This document shows, piece by piece, positions 1 through 7,793 of a stretch of 32,013 nt of DNA. Numbering within the stretch: position 1 is the stretch's first letter; each line of letters opens with the position of its first letter. This stretch comes from Natronincola peptidivorans (GTDB lineage Bacteria > Bacillota > Clostridia > Peptostreptococcales > Natronincolaceae), in contig NZ_FOHU01000023.1 in assembly GCF_900111615.1 (NCBI RefSeq), positions 1 to 32,013 on the forward strand. The letters run 5' to 3'. A program made the position numbers and the translations under genes. Under the pieces are notes generated by a model. The model was given only the letters and a program-made list of their open reading frames with translations, was not told the origin of the DNA and searched no databases.

Positions 1-141
1 CACAAGCTTCATGAGTGGAAGCGTCCTTTAAACGAAGTCGATATGCTGACAAATGCCGATAATATGCCGGGCAAATGGCAGCTACTGATCTACTTAGGGC
101 AACAAACCATCCTCTCACAACAAAACCAACCTTCCCCTTAA
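1..141 (+). CDS. C-terminal fragment of an unidentified protein, possibly a transposase (5' end outside the window)
   Basis: Frame 1 is open from the first base to a TAA at 139-141, giving the last 46 residues of a protein that begins upstream of the window. The tail contains KWQLLIYLGQQ and ends NQPSP. I do not recognise the family. The piece is visibly richer in G and C than the neighbouring chromosome-maintenance genes, and it is convergent with ybaB in the place where clostridial genomes normally have recR. Composition and position suggest foreign or mobile DNA, and a transposase C-terminus is one possibility, but no terminal repeat is visible to prove it. Confidence 0.4.
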   Translation, partial: HKLHEWKRPLNEVDMLTNADNMPGKWQLLIYLGQQTILSQQNQPSP

Positions 142-343
142 ATGTGCCTTTGCACTTTTGCTAAACTTCATCGTTTCACCATCAATGCTGTGGGTTCCAG
201 AGCATTATTTGTGGTATCATCAATCTATTTTTTTGATGTTTTCTTCTTTTAAGAAGGTACTCCCCCCACAAATCATGTTGTAAAATTTTGTTTCTTAGTT
301 TTCATAACCTACTTTACACTATCATATAGTTTCTTTCAAATGG
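142..343. other. Intergenic region downstream of ybaB without recR
   Basis: About 200 bases separate the plus-strand fragment from the ybaB stop. Neither strand has a long frame, and reading the minus strand past the ybaB stop gives only very short peptides, none like the N-terminus of RecR. A short GTGC-CTTT-GCAC hairpin followed by TTTT at about 144-159 could terminate the plus-strand fragment. Confidence 0.5.
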
Positions 344-688
344 TTAAAACATTCCAGGTAAGTTCATGTTGCCCGTTACTTTTGACATCTCTTTACTTAC
401 CATTTCTTCAGCAGAACGTATGGCTTCATTTACCGCAGCCATTACTAAATCCTGTAACATTTCCACATCATCTGGATCTACTACCTCTGGTTTAATATCT
501 ATGCTGATAATTTCTTTTTTTCCAGTCATTTTTACTATAACGGCTCCACCACCAGCGCTAGCTTCCACTTCCTTTTTCTCAACCTCTGCCTGCATCTCTT
601 CCATTTGCTTTTGCATTTTTTGTGCTTGTTTAATCATGTTATTCATATTAGGCATTCCACCCATTCCTTGGAAACCTTTTTTACCCAT
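344..688 (-). CDS. ybaB: YbaB/EbfC-family nucleoid-associated protein
   Basis: A 114-residue protein of the YbaB/EbfC family: small dimeric DNA-binding proteins that coat the nucleoid and are nearly always encoded beside dnaX. The N-terminus is glycine- and methionine-rich ([14 protein letters not shown]) and is followed by the typical charged helix [16 protein letters not shown], a central beta region ([15 protein letters not shown]) and the family-typical [18 protein letters not shown] segment. Length is normal. The ATG at 688 has a strong upstream GGAGG. It lies 63 bases downstream of dnaX in the same direction, so it is probably cotranscribed with it. The usual third member of the cluster, recR, does not follow. 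Confidence 0.95.
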   Translation of the reverse strand: MGKKGFQGMGGMPNMNNMIKQAQKMQKQMEEMQAEVEKKEVEASAGGGAVIVKMTGKKEIISIDIKPEVVDPDDVEMLQDLVMAAVNEAIRSAEEMVSKEMSKVTGNMNLPGMF

Positions 689-751
689 ATTTTATTCCTC
701 CTTCTATTTTAATTATTTCTAGTTATTATATCTTGGGCCCTCTATTATAAA

Positions 752-2422
752 TTATTCATCTACAATTTCAAGAAGACCTTCTGGTAGTACCTTTTTTAAT
801 TTCTCAATGATAATTTCTTCATCATTATTTTTTTGTTTTTCATTTATTTCATACTCCATTACAAAAGATAGTTTTGGATTTTGTCCTGTAACTTTTTTTA
901 TAATACTAGCAATATATTCTTTGTTTTTTTCTTTGTCAAGGGTCTCTCTATGGAACCCATAACCATCTTTAAAGCTAATGATCAACCTGTTTCCTTTTAT
1001 TCCTTCTATATTCCCTTCCTTCAGCATTGCTTCAACTTGAGCTTTTTTATCCCTTTTTATAAAGTCCTTTACTTCCTGCCATCCATCCTTTAAAGCAGAA
1101 AAATCTAAAGCCTCTTCCTTTGAAGATTCTATCTCTTCTTTTTCCGTTTTTTCTGGACCCAAAGATTCTTCTTCAGCGGCCTTTTCTACAGTTTTGATTT
1201 TTTTAACAGGGTTTTCTACTATATTTGTACTATATGTTTCTCTTAAGCTGGTTTCTTTAAAGGCACTTTTTCCTGATGCTATTTTTTTTTCTAATTGAAG
1301 TACTCTTTCTATTAAAGAATCTACATTTTCTTCTTGTTTTTCTATACATAAGGATACTGCTGCTACCTCCAACAAAATTTTTGGTTGAGCAGCATATTTT
1401 GCCTTTCCTTCTAACTCAGATAAGATATTTATAGCTTCTTTAATTCCATTGATGCTAAAAGATTTGCTTTGCTGCTGCAGCTTCTCTAAAACTTCCTTAG
1501 AGAGACTTAATAGCTCTTCCAGCTCTACATTGATTTTTGCCATCATTAAATTTCTAAAATGATAGACTAACTCCTTTATTAACTGCTGTACATCCTTTCC
1601 TTCTCCAACAATCTTTTGAATTAAATGAATAGCCTCAGATGTGTTTTTTTTAGCAATTGCCTCTACTAACGAAAAAATCATTTGGTGGTTAACCAGTCCT
1701 AGTGTATCTATTACTTCCTCTTCTGTAAGCTTTCCATCCGTAAAGGATATACATTGCTCTAGAATGCTTAATGCATCCCTTAAGGCCCCTCCAGCATTGA
1801 TAGCTATTATTCTTAATGCCTCTTCCTCTGCGTCAACCTCTAGCTTTGAACATATTTCCTTTAATCTTTCTATGATTGCCTTTGTGGTAACGCCTTTAAA
1901 ATCATATCTTTGACACCTAGATAAAATAGTAGCCGGTAGCTTTTGTGGATCTGTAGTAGCAAGAATAAATATCACATGATTAGGAGGTTCTTCTAATGTC
2001 TTTAAAAGAGCATTGAAGGCCCCAGTACTAAGCATATGGACTTCATCAATGATATAAATTTTATAGCTTCCTTTTGAAGGTGGGTATTTCACATTTTCTC
2101 TTAGTTCTCTTATATGGTCCACACCGTTATTAGAGGCTGCGTCGATCTCTACTACATCCATAATGCTTTCTGTCAAAATTCCTTTGCATACTTCACACTG
2201 ATTACAAGGATTAAAGTCTTCTGGCTGTAGACAATTTACTGCTCTTGCAAAAATTTTTGCCGTGGAGGTTTTACCTGTACCTCTTGTTCCAGAAAACAGA
2301 TATGCATGAGATATGCTTTTAGCTTTTATTTGGTTTTTTAATGTAGTTGTTATAGGATTTTGTCCTACGACATCCTCAAAAACTTGAGGCCGAAATTTTC
2401 TATATAGTGCTTTATATGCCAT
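752..2422 (-). CDS. dnaX: DNA polymerase III subunits gamma and tau (clamp-loader ATPase)
   Basis: DnaX is the clamp-loader ATPase that places the beta clamp on primed DNA and holds the replisome together. The 556-residue protein has Walker A GTRGTGKTS (about residues 45-53), a zinc-binding group with cysteines in NCLQPEDFNPCNQCEVC, Walker B with DEVHML, and the SRC motif ILSRCQRYDF. Domains I-III end near residue 370; a charged, low-complexity linker and the tau C-terminal region follow. I start at the ATG at 2422 because AAGGTGA lies 5 bases upstream; an in-frame ATG at 2437 overlaps that ribosome-binding site. An A9 run at 1282-1290 (residues 378-381) could make a short gamma form by slippage (see findings). 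ybaB lies downstream. Confidence 0.96.
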   Translation of the reverse strand: MAYKALYRKFRPQVFEDVVGQNPITTTLKNQIKAKSISHAYLFSGTRGTGKTSTAKIFARAVNCLQPEDFNPCNQCEVCKGILTESIMDVVEIDAASNNGVDHIRELRENVKYPPSKGSYKIYIIDEVHMLSTGAFNALLKTLEEPPNHVIFILATTDPQKLPATILSRCQRYDFKGVTTKAIIERLKEICSKLEVDAEEEALRIIAINAGGALRDALSILEQCISFTDGKLTEEEVIDTLGLVNHQMIFSLVEAIAKKNTSEAIHLIQKIVGEGKDVQQLIKELVYHFRNLMMAKINVELEELLSLSKEVLEKLQQQSKSFSINGIKEAINILSELEGKAKYAAQPKILLEVAAVSLCIEKQEENVDSLIERVLQLEKKIASGKSAFKETSLRETYSTNIVENPVKKIKTVEKAAEEESLGPEKTEKEEIESSKEEALDFSALKDGWQEVKDFIKRDKKAQVEAMLKEGNIEGIKGNRLIISFKDGYGFHRETLDKEKNKEYIASIIKKVTGQNPKLSFVMEYEINEKQKNNDEEIIIEKLKKVLPEGLLEIVDE

Positions 2423-2495
2423 AAAAATCACCTTCATTATATCAAGAGTTTATGATCCTTTGTTTTAAAAACTTTTTTCTGTACCAGCATTTATT

Positions 2496-2504
2496 ATTAT
2501 ATCA
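2496..2504 (-). promoter_or_regulatory. Extended -10 promoter candidate for dnaX-ybaB
   Basis: On the minus strand TGA-TATAAT forms a perfect extended -10 element about 75 bases upstream of the dnaX start, in the 190-base gap after cvpA. The hexamer 17 bases further upstream (TGGTTG) is poor, which is tolerable with an extended -10. Prediction from sequence only. Confidence 0.4.
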
Positions 2505-2613
2505 TATATCCTTACCTTCAACCATTCAAATAAAACCATTACTTGCTTTTAAGGTTTTTTCTCTCTAGGTTGTAGCTCAGTTTATTTCCACAGTGAAGTA
2601 CTTTTTTTATCCC

Positions 2614-3303
2614 TTAAGCAATTAGAGGTCTTAGTCCTACACTGATGGATAAATAAGAAAGAAGGTGTTGAGAAAAAATGGGCAGCATATTGGATTCTTG
2701 CATGCCTTTGGCAACAAATCCCTCTAAATTGGCCATGGCTATTGGTATCATAATTAGTACAAATATAAGGATAATTGCAAATCCTCTAGCAAAGCCCAAC
2801 ACGCCTCCAGCTAAGCCGTTTACTGTGTTTAATACAGGCAACTCAAAAACTTCGTTTGCTAAATGACCTATAATCAATATAATGGTTCTTGCTAATACAA
2901 ATAAAATAATCATACTAATGGTATTGATAAAAAAAGTAAGCATCGTATTTACCACCTGCCCCTTTAGAACCTCTATTGTTTGTTGCGCGTAAGCTTCTAC
3001 AGGAATTTCCTTTAATATATATTCCTCTAAAAATACCGGCAGCTTTATAAAAGCCCCCTCTTTCAATTCATCTATTTGTAGAAAATCTAAGTTTATGTTT
3101 TTCCCTATAAAGTTTTGTATACCCTCCATAAGAGTAGGGGTGCTTCTAATCCAAGCGGCAAGCTGTAGATGGTAAACCTTAGCAACAAAGAAAGCAATGA
3201 TATAGCTGCCGAAACTAAACATTGTTAGAATGAAGCCTTTTCTATAGCCTCCAATACTGCTTAAAACCACAATCACTACCATTAACAAATCAAACCACAT
3301 CAT
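2614..3303 (-). CDS. CvpA-family integral membrane protein
   Basis: About 229 residues with several hydrophobic segments: an N-terminal pair around FDLLMVVIVVLSSIGGYRKG and FGSYIIAFFVAKVYHL, then two more near FFINTISMIILFVLARTII and LGFARGFAIILIFVLIMIP. The start (WFDLLMVVIVVLSSIGGYRKG) and the late LNTVNGLAGGVLGFARG are typical of the CvpA (colicin V production) family, whose exact role is unclear but which is linked to envelope processes. ATG at 3303 is chosen over an in-frame TTG at 3309 because GAGGAGAGG sits at suitable distance. The upstream propeller-like gene ends only 16 bases away, so the pair is probably one transcript and translationally linked. Confidence 0.85.
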   Translation of the reverse strand: MMWFDLLMVVIVVLSSIGGYRKGFILTMFSFGSYIIAFFVAKVYHLQLAAWIRSTPTLMEGIQNFIGKNINLDFLQIDELKEGAFIKLPVFLEEYILKEIPVEAYAQQTIEVLKGQVVNTMLTFFINTISMIILFVLARTIILIIGHLANEVFELPVLNTVNGLAGGVLGFARGFAIILIFVLIMIPIAMANLEGFVAKGMQESNMLPIFSQHLLSYLSISVGLRPLIA

Positions 3304-3319
3304 ATACAAAACCCTCTCC

Positions 3320-4435
3320 TCATCTTTCTATGATTCTCATAAAGGCTACCTTTCCTTTTGTAACAACTACTACGTGTTCCTTAGAAAAAATAAAAACCTC
3401 TTCTATATCGCTAGAATATTTGTGTTCCATTTCAACAATACCTCTTTCATCCAATAGGTAGATGGTTCTAAGAGAGTAGGCGGCTATAGCTTTCTCATTT
3501 ACATCTATCCCTAAAATTGATTCCTCTGTTGTTGTTTCTCCAACCACGTTTCCATTGTATTGTATTATTTTTACTTTTTCTCCTCCTTTTGTATGGATTA
3601 ATGGATTTTTTCCACTTTCTCCACTATAAAAGGTTATATGTCTGAATGGTTGCTCCTTAAAAAGCTTTGTCCTGTCAACAAAAGTGTTCCATAAAATTTT
3701 GTTTGTTTTATTGATGCTTAATACCTCTTCTTCCTTAACAGCAATTAGATTCCCCTTGGAATCATATAAGAAGCCTAGTACTAATTGATCTTTTAAACTT
3801 GTTGAGCCTATTAATTGACCTTTGGTGTCATAGGTTAGCAGGCTGCTTTCTATTGTGTTGTTTGATTTTAATGTGTTAACAGCCACAAAGTCGTGCTTTT
3901 TTGATATGGCTAGACTGATAACCGCTCCCTCAGTTAATGAAAAGTTGCTATGTTCCCTTCCCTCTTGATTCAAAATCGTCAGCTTAGTAAGCTTGTTTTT
4001 TTCTGGATATTGTAGAATCACGTAGTTTTCTTCACAAACCTCAAAGTTCTTTAAAGCTTCCTCTGAGGCATATCTATAAATAATTTCTCCATTTTTTCCT
4101 ATCCTCAACAACTGATTTTTGCTGTTATCTACAACATATATATTGTTTGAGTTTGTTTTTATCATGGGATTGGTTATTCCTAAAAATATATGCCATTTTT
4201 GAATGCCTGCTAAATCATAGAAGGCTAAAATTCCATCCCAATATTGAAGAATGCCCTCCTCCATTTTTTTATAAGTAACCACTCCTTGATAATCTGTTTC
4301 TATTTCTTTTATCAAGTAGATTTCTTTTTCTACAGTTGAAATTGTCTTTCTTGCAGCGTTTATTAGCTTGGGTCCAATTAAAATCAACATAATTATCATA
4401 AGTATTAGTATCGTTTTTCTTTTGTTTTTATTCAT
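3320..4435 (-). CDS. Membrane-anchored propeller-like protein (DUF5711-like)
   Basis: A 371-residue protein with a short basic N-terminus (MNKNKRK), one hydrophobic helix at about residues 8-25 and a large remainder predicted to lie outside the membrane. The body is a series of repeated beta-strand units with recurring phrases such as IYVVDNSKNQLLRIGKNGEI, GFLYDSKGNLIAVK and IYLLDERGIVEME, as in PQQ- or quinoprotein-like beta propellers. It resembles the DUF5711 group of clostridial proteins; that name is from memory of the family and not certain. No enzymatic motif is seen. AGGAGGT precedes the ATG. It sits directly upstream of cvpA, and a parS-like palindrome lies in its leader. Function unknown. 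Confidence 0.75.
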   Translation of the reverse strand: MNKNKRKTILILMIIMLILIGPKLINAARKTISTVEKEIYLIKEIETDYQGVVTYKKMEEGILQYWDGILAFYDLAGIQKWHIFLGITNPMIKTNSNNIYVVDNSKNQLLRIGKNGEIIYRYASEEALKNFEVCEENYVILQYPEKNKLTKLTILNQEGREHSNFSLTEGAVISLAISKKHDFVAVNTLKSNNTIESSLLTYDTKGQLIGSTSLKDQLVLGFLYDSKGNLIAVKEEEVLSINKTNKILWNTFVDRTKLFKEQPFRHITFYSGESGKNPLIHTKGGEKVKIIQYNGNVVGETTTEESILGIDVNEKAIAAYSLRTIYLLDERGIVEMEHKYSSDIEEVFIFSKEHVVVVTKGKVAFMRIIER

Positions 4436-4446
4436 TCAGCACCTCC

Positions 4447-4462
4447 TGTTTCACGGGAAACA
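4447..4462. promoter_or_regulatory. parS-like palindrome (one mismatch)
   Basis: TGTTTCACGGGAAACA differs at one position from the well-known Spo0J/ParB site TGTTTCACGTGAAACA. The changed base gives the right half a CGGGAAA core like the Noc binding site, so the element is a half-parS, half-Noc-site hybrid. It lies just upstream of the ribosome-binding site of the propeller-like gene. Confidence 0.55.
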
Positions 4463-4556
4463 ATTGTTTCTATCTTATCTATATTCCTCAAAGAAGCAAA
4501 ATCTCCTTTTTCCATTTTAAGATAGTAATAACCATCTTCAACTTACTAGAGGAGCC

Positions 4557-5651
4557 TTAGTTATTATTAGTTTTTAGAACAAAAACCCCTATAAATAAAA
4601 ATCCAACATATCCAAATAAGGGATAGAAAAAAGAAACCAAATTTTTAAAACCTAAAGTAGCCAAGGGGATTGATAAGCAACAAACCAAAATTCTTGCCCA
4701 CCCTTCTCTTAATTTCATTATGTAGGAAAATCTTAATATACACCCATAGCCGTTTGCTATCGCCGTGGTAAACATGGCTAATAACAAAACAACGCTATAT
4801 ATTTTTTTATGTGTTTCACTCAAAGAATGTGCTATCGCCACCATGGGCACCTCTAGGCCTACAATATCTGTATATAGTAATAACAAGCTTAATAAGATTA
4901 ATAATGCCACAAAACCCAAACCTAAACCTCCTAATACTCCGCCCCATTTAGCCGCCTTAGCATTATGAATATAGGGTAATAGGGAGGTTATTACGATAAT
5001 GGCTCCTATACTATTATGTGCTGCATATAATAATGAAGACTTTACCCATCCCAAGTTTAGCAAGAAAAAATCAATTAAACCACCCTCTAGTTTTAAAGTG
5101 TTTATGCCTTTTAAAGCTACAAAGGATTTTCCATGCAGATTGCTAAATAGGAGCTTGTTTTTTATAAGAACCGAAAGAGACACAAAAAAAACAACACCTA
5201 GTAAAAAAGGAACAACAATATTATTTGCTTTTGCAACACCATCAATGCCAAAGGTAAAAACAGAAAAACAAAATACAGACATAATTAATATTCCATAAAT
5301 AGCTGGTATTTGAAAGTTTTCTTTAATAACAGCACCACTGCCTGCCAACATAACAAAATACCCCACCAATAGTAAAAAAGCTACCAATAGGTTAAACCCA
5401 TTAAAAACCTTTTTGTGAAAATATCTTCGGCCGTAATCTTCAAAACTTCTGATTTTTTTTCTATAAACCGTCTCTAAGGTTCTAACTGCTACAACAACTA
5501 GAATCAGTGTTGAAAAACCTATTCCCAACACTCCTGATTTGCCATGTTTTCCAAAAAATTGTAATATTTCTTGACCTGAAGCAAATCCTGCTCCTATAAC
5601 TGTACCAATATATACACTTGCTATGGTACAAATAGATTTTAATCCTTTCAT
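4557..5651 (-). CDS. YkvI-like polytopic membrane protein
   Basis: A 364-residue, very hydrophobic protein with about ten membrane helices. The N-terminal MKGLKSICTIASVYIGTVIG and GAGFASGQEILQFFGKHG match the YkvI family (COG3949), which has an APC/LeuT-like transporter fold; substrates are unknown. I start at the ATG at 5651 because AGGGGGGA lies just upstream; the longer frame beginning at 5684 has no ribosome-binding site and adds an unlikely charged extension. It is divergent from yyaC. The 121-base gap to the downstream propeller-like gene and the parS-like site in it suggest a separate transcript. Confidence 0.8.
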   Translation of the reverse strand: MKGLKSICTIASVYIGTVIGAGFASGQEILQFFGKHGKSGVLGIGFSTLILVVVAVRTLETVYRKKIRSFEDYGRRYFHKKVFNGFNLLVAFLLLVGYFVMLAGSGAVIKENFQIPAIYGILIMSVFCFSVFTFGIDGVAKANNIVVPFLLGVVFFVSLSVLIKNKLLFSNLHGKSFVALKGINTLKLEGGLIDFFLLNLGWVKSSLLYAAHNSIGAIIVITSLLPYIHNAKAAKWGGVLGGLGLGFVALLILLSLLLLYTDIVGLEVPMVAIAHSLSETHKKIYSVVLLLAMFTTAIANGYGCILRFSYIMKLREGWARILVCCLSIPLATLGFKNLVSFFYPLFGYVGFLFIGVFVLKTNNN

Positions 5652-5811
5652 AAAATCCCCCCTAAGATTAATATATTTTTTCATATATAGGGGGTATTCT
5701 TAATAAATTGTATTGAACAAAGAATTTTGGGGAAAGCTTTATTAGTAAATAAAGTTTATTTAATATCAAGGATTTGTTCATAAAATCTCTTTCACTTAAG
5801 GAGGAACCCTT

Positions 5812-6399
5812 ATGTCTTTATCTCTTTCAAAGACAGCTAGCTCTATCGATATCAACACCAGTATGGCCTCACTAAGCTTTAGCAGTATTTTTTCTAAGTA
5901 TATTGAAAAGTATTATTTTTCCTCCTATAGCGAGCTGGTTTTTTTGTGTATAGGAACTGATCGCTCTACAGGAGATGCCTTAGGTCCTTTAGTTGGACAC
6001 AAGTTAGTAAGGCCATTATCTAGACATCCCGACATCTATGTTTATGGTACTTTAGATAAGCCTGTTCACGCAAAAAATCTACAAGAACAAATAGATACTA
6101 TCCAGGACACATGTGTAAATCCTTTTATTATAGCTATCGATGCTTGCTTAGGCAGGGTTGACAGAGTTGGTTATATAACTGTGGGAGAAGGCCCTTTAAC
6201 TCCTGGTGCCGGAGTTAATAAACAATTACCCTCTGTTGGTGATCTCCATATTATGGGCATTGTTAATTTAGGGGGTTATATGGAGTATATGATTCTTCAA
6301 AACACAAGGCTTCAACTGGTAATGAAGATGGCTGACACCATTGCAGAGGGGATTAAGTTCTCTGTCTGGAAAATGCATAAAGAAAAACTACTTTCATAG
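5812..6399 (+). CDS. yyaC: Spore protease-like protein YyaC
   Basis: A 195-residue member of the YyaC/DUF1256 family, related in fold to the germination protease GPR that degrades small acid-soluble spore proteins. The diagnostic stretch is FLCIGTDRSTGDALGPLVG (about residues 44-62), followed by GTLDKPVHAKNL, IIAIDACLG and PLTPGAGVNKQLPSVGD. AAGGAGG precedes the ATG. It runs head-on to the replication fork, unlike nearly all neighbours, and is divergent from the YkvI-like gene. In Bacillus subtilis yyaC lies beside spo0J, so its presence a few genes from parB is a conserved neighbourhood. It indicates a spore former. An N-terminal Ser-rich stretch (MSLSLSKTASS) precedes the conserved domain. 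Confidence 0.92.
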   Translation: MSLSLSKTASSIDINTSMASLSFSSIFSKYIEKYYFSSYSELVFLCIGTDRSTGDALGPLVGHKLVRPLSRHPDIYVYGTLDKPVHAKNLQEQIDTIQDTCVNPFIIAIDACLGRVDRVGYITVGEGPLTPGAGVNKQLPSVGDLHIMGIVNLGGYMEYMILQNTRLQLVMKMADTIAEGIKFSVWKMHKEKLLS

Positions 6400-6420
6400 A
6401 ATTAATTTTTTTCAATAAAA

Positions 6421-6480
6421 AAACCAACCAACGTAGCAGGACTAGATTTGCGTAGTCAGCTGGGTTTAAAAGTGTTTTTT
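6421..6480 (+). terminator. Possible terminator after yyaC
   Basis: An interrupted stem combines AGC-AG-GACTA with TAGTC-A-GCT (inner arms 6440-6444 and 6453-6457), an outer AACC/GGTT pairing, and a run of eight or more T beginning at 6475. It lies between the convergent yyaC and YkuS-like genes. The stem is irregular, hence the low score. Confidence 0.35.
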
Positions 6481-6741
6481 TTAACCAAATAAGCTTCCAT
6501 ATCTCCTGTTTTCTATAATGTATTGTATTTCCTCTATAGATTTATTATTTGCATTGATTAAAATAGAACCATAATTATTTGTTTCACCTGTATCATTTAG
6601 ATTCTTTATTCCTGAGTAATCGTCAAGGTATACAATAGCATCTATCCTTCCTTGATCTTGAAAGCTAACAAGTTCATAACCTTTTTCCTGTAATGCCGTT
6701 TTAATCTCTGTCAAATTATCTTGTATCGCTATTCTTTTCAA
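6481..6741 (-). CDS. YkuS-like (UPF0180) small protein
   Basis: An 86-residue soluble protein. The order IAIQDNLTEIKTALQEKGYE, a short D-rich strand region around DAIVYLDDYSG, and SILINANNKSIEEIQYII resembles the YkuS/UPF0180 family of unknown function. Start choice: GTG at 6750 is part of the ribosome-binding site AAGGAGGTG, so the TTG at 6741, eight bases after GGAGG, is the better start. It is followed by the possible yyaC terminator and preceded by a 170-base gap from the lipid kinase. Confidence 0.75.
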   Translation of the reverse strand: MKRIAIQDNLTEIKTALQEKGYELVSFQDQGRIDAIVYLDDYSGIKNLNDTGETNNYGSILINANNKSIEEIQYIIENRRYGSLFG

Positions 6742-6911
6742 TAAAGACACCTCCTTGGCTTATTATTCCAAAAAGGTGTTTTTTCATTCTCAATTTTTTG
6801 TTTTTTATTTAAGCTCTATCTATACTGTATTAATGAAGTATAGCATTAACTATTATATGCAATAACTTGGGTTCCTTTCTATAAAAACAAAATCCTTTAG
6901 TATATTTAAAG

Positions 6912-7793
6912 CTATCCAATAATAATCTCTAAGCTTCGATGTAAAATTTCAAATACTAATGGTTTGTTCTCTATAATTTCACCATCAGCATTGATTTGTA
7001 TTTGTTTATCCGAGAAAATAGTTACGGTTTTTGCTCGATAAAAACTTACCTCTTGATATTTTACATGCTTGCCCATGTATATTGTAGGAAACAACAACAA
7101 CAGTTTAAGTTTGTTCATGGCTTTTATAACATATACATCAAAAAGTCCATCCTCTAAATCTGCTTCTGGCGCAACCTTCATTCCTCCACCGTAAAAAACA
7201 CCATTGCAAACAGTAATCATCATTACCTCTTCTAGCATTATTTTGTCATCTATAACAAATTGCACCTTTCTGCTTTTAAAAGTACTTATTCCTTTTAAAG
7301 CTGCTAGTATATAGGCTCCTTTTCCAGCGATCCACCGCTTTATATTGTTGGCCTCAGAGGCTATAACCGCATCAAGCCCTACGCTGGCAAAGTTAATAAA
7401 ATGTTTTTCTCCTATTTTTCCTAAATCAATTTTTTTGGTTTTTCCTTCTAAAATTAACTCTAGGGCACTCTCTGGATTTTCTGGAAGCTTTAATGTCCTG
7501 CTTAAATCGTTACCGGTACCAGCAGGAATTATTCCTAATGCCTTATTGCTGCCAATCATCCCATTTAAAACCTCATGAATGGTGCCATCTCCACCTACTG
7601 CCACAATAACAGCGTGTTTTTTGCTTACAGCTTCTTTAGCAATTTTTTCAGCCTCTCCAGCTTTGGTGGTTTCTATTAGTTCATAGGCGACCTTTCTTTT
7701 ATCTAAAACTTCTTTTATTATTGGTAGTATCTTTGCCCCTTTGTTTTTTCCTGCAATAGGATTAATTATAAATAAATAGGACAATTGCTCCAC
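6912..7793 (-). CDS. Diacylglycerol kinase-family lipid kinase (YegS/BmrU/DgkB group)
   Basis: A 293-residue cytosolic enzyme of the DAGK catalytic-domain family, which phosphorylates diacylglycerol or related lipids with ATP. The motifs are FIINPIAGKNKG near the start, VAVGGDGTIHEVLNG (GGDGT at about 67-71) and GIIPAGTGNDLSRTLKLPEN. The C-terminal half has the usual beta-sandwich signatures (NGVFYGGGMKVAPEADLEDG and INADGEI). The GTG at 7793 directly follows the upstream stop codon; the TTG at 7784 is a good alternative because AGGTGGAG lies just before it. The upstream DUF4446 gene abuts it, so the two are one transcript. The precise lipid substrate cannot be read from sequence. Confidence 0.88.
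   Translation of the reverse strand: MEQLSYLFIINPIAGKNKGAKILPIIKEVLDKRKVAYELIETTKAGEAEKIAKEAVSKKHAVIVAVGGDGTIHEVLNGMIGSNKALGIIPAGTGNDLSRTLKLPENPESALELILEGKTKKIDLGKIGEKHFINFASVGLDAVIASEANNIKRWIAGKGAYILAALKGISTFKSRKVQFVIDDKIMLEEVMMITVCNGVFYGGGMKVAPEADLEDGLFDVYVIKAMNKLKLLLLFPTIYMGKHVKYQEVSFYRAKTVTIFSDKQIQINADGEIIENKPLVFEILHRSLEIIIG

Noticed and set aside
2423-2613. SRP RNA (ffs) or tRNA upstream of dnaX, as in Bacillus
   Set aside because: The conserved SRP loop sequences and any tRNA cloverleaf are absent; the gap holds only an AT-rich promoter-like region.
6570-6600. TGTTTCACCTGTATCA as another parS site
   Set aside because: Only the left half matches; the right half has several mismatches and no palindrome.
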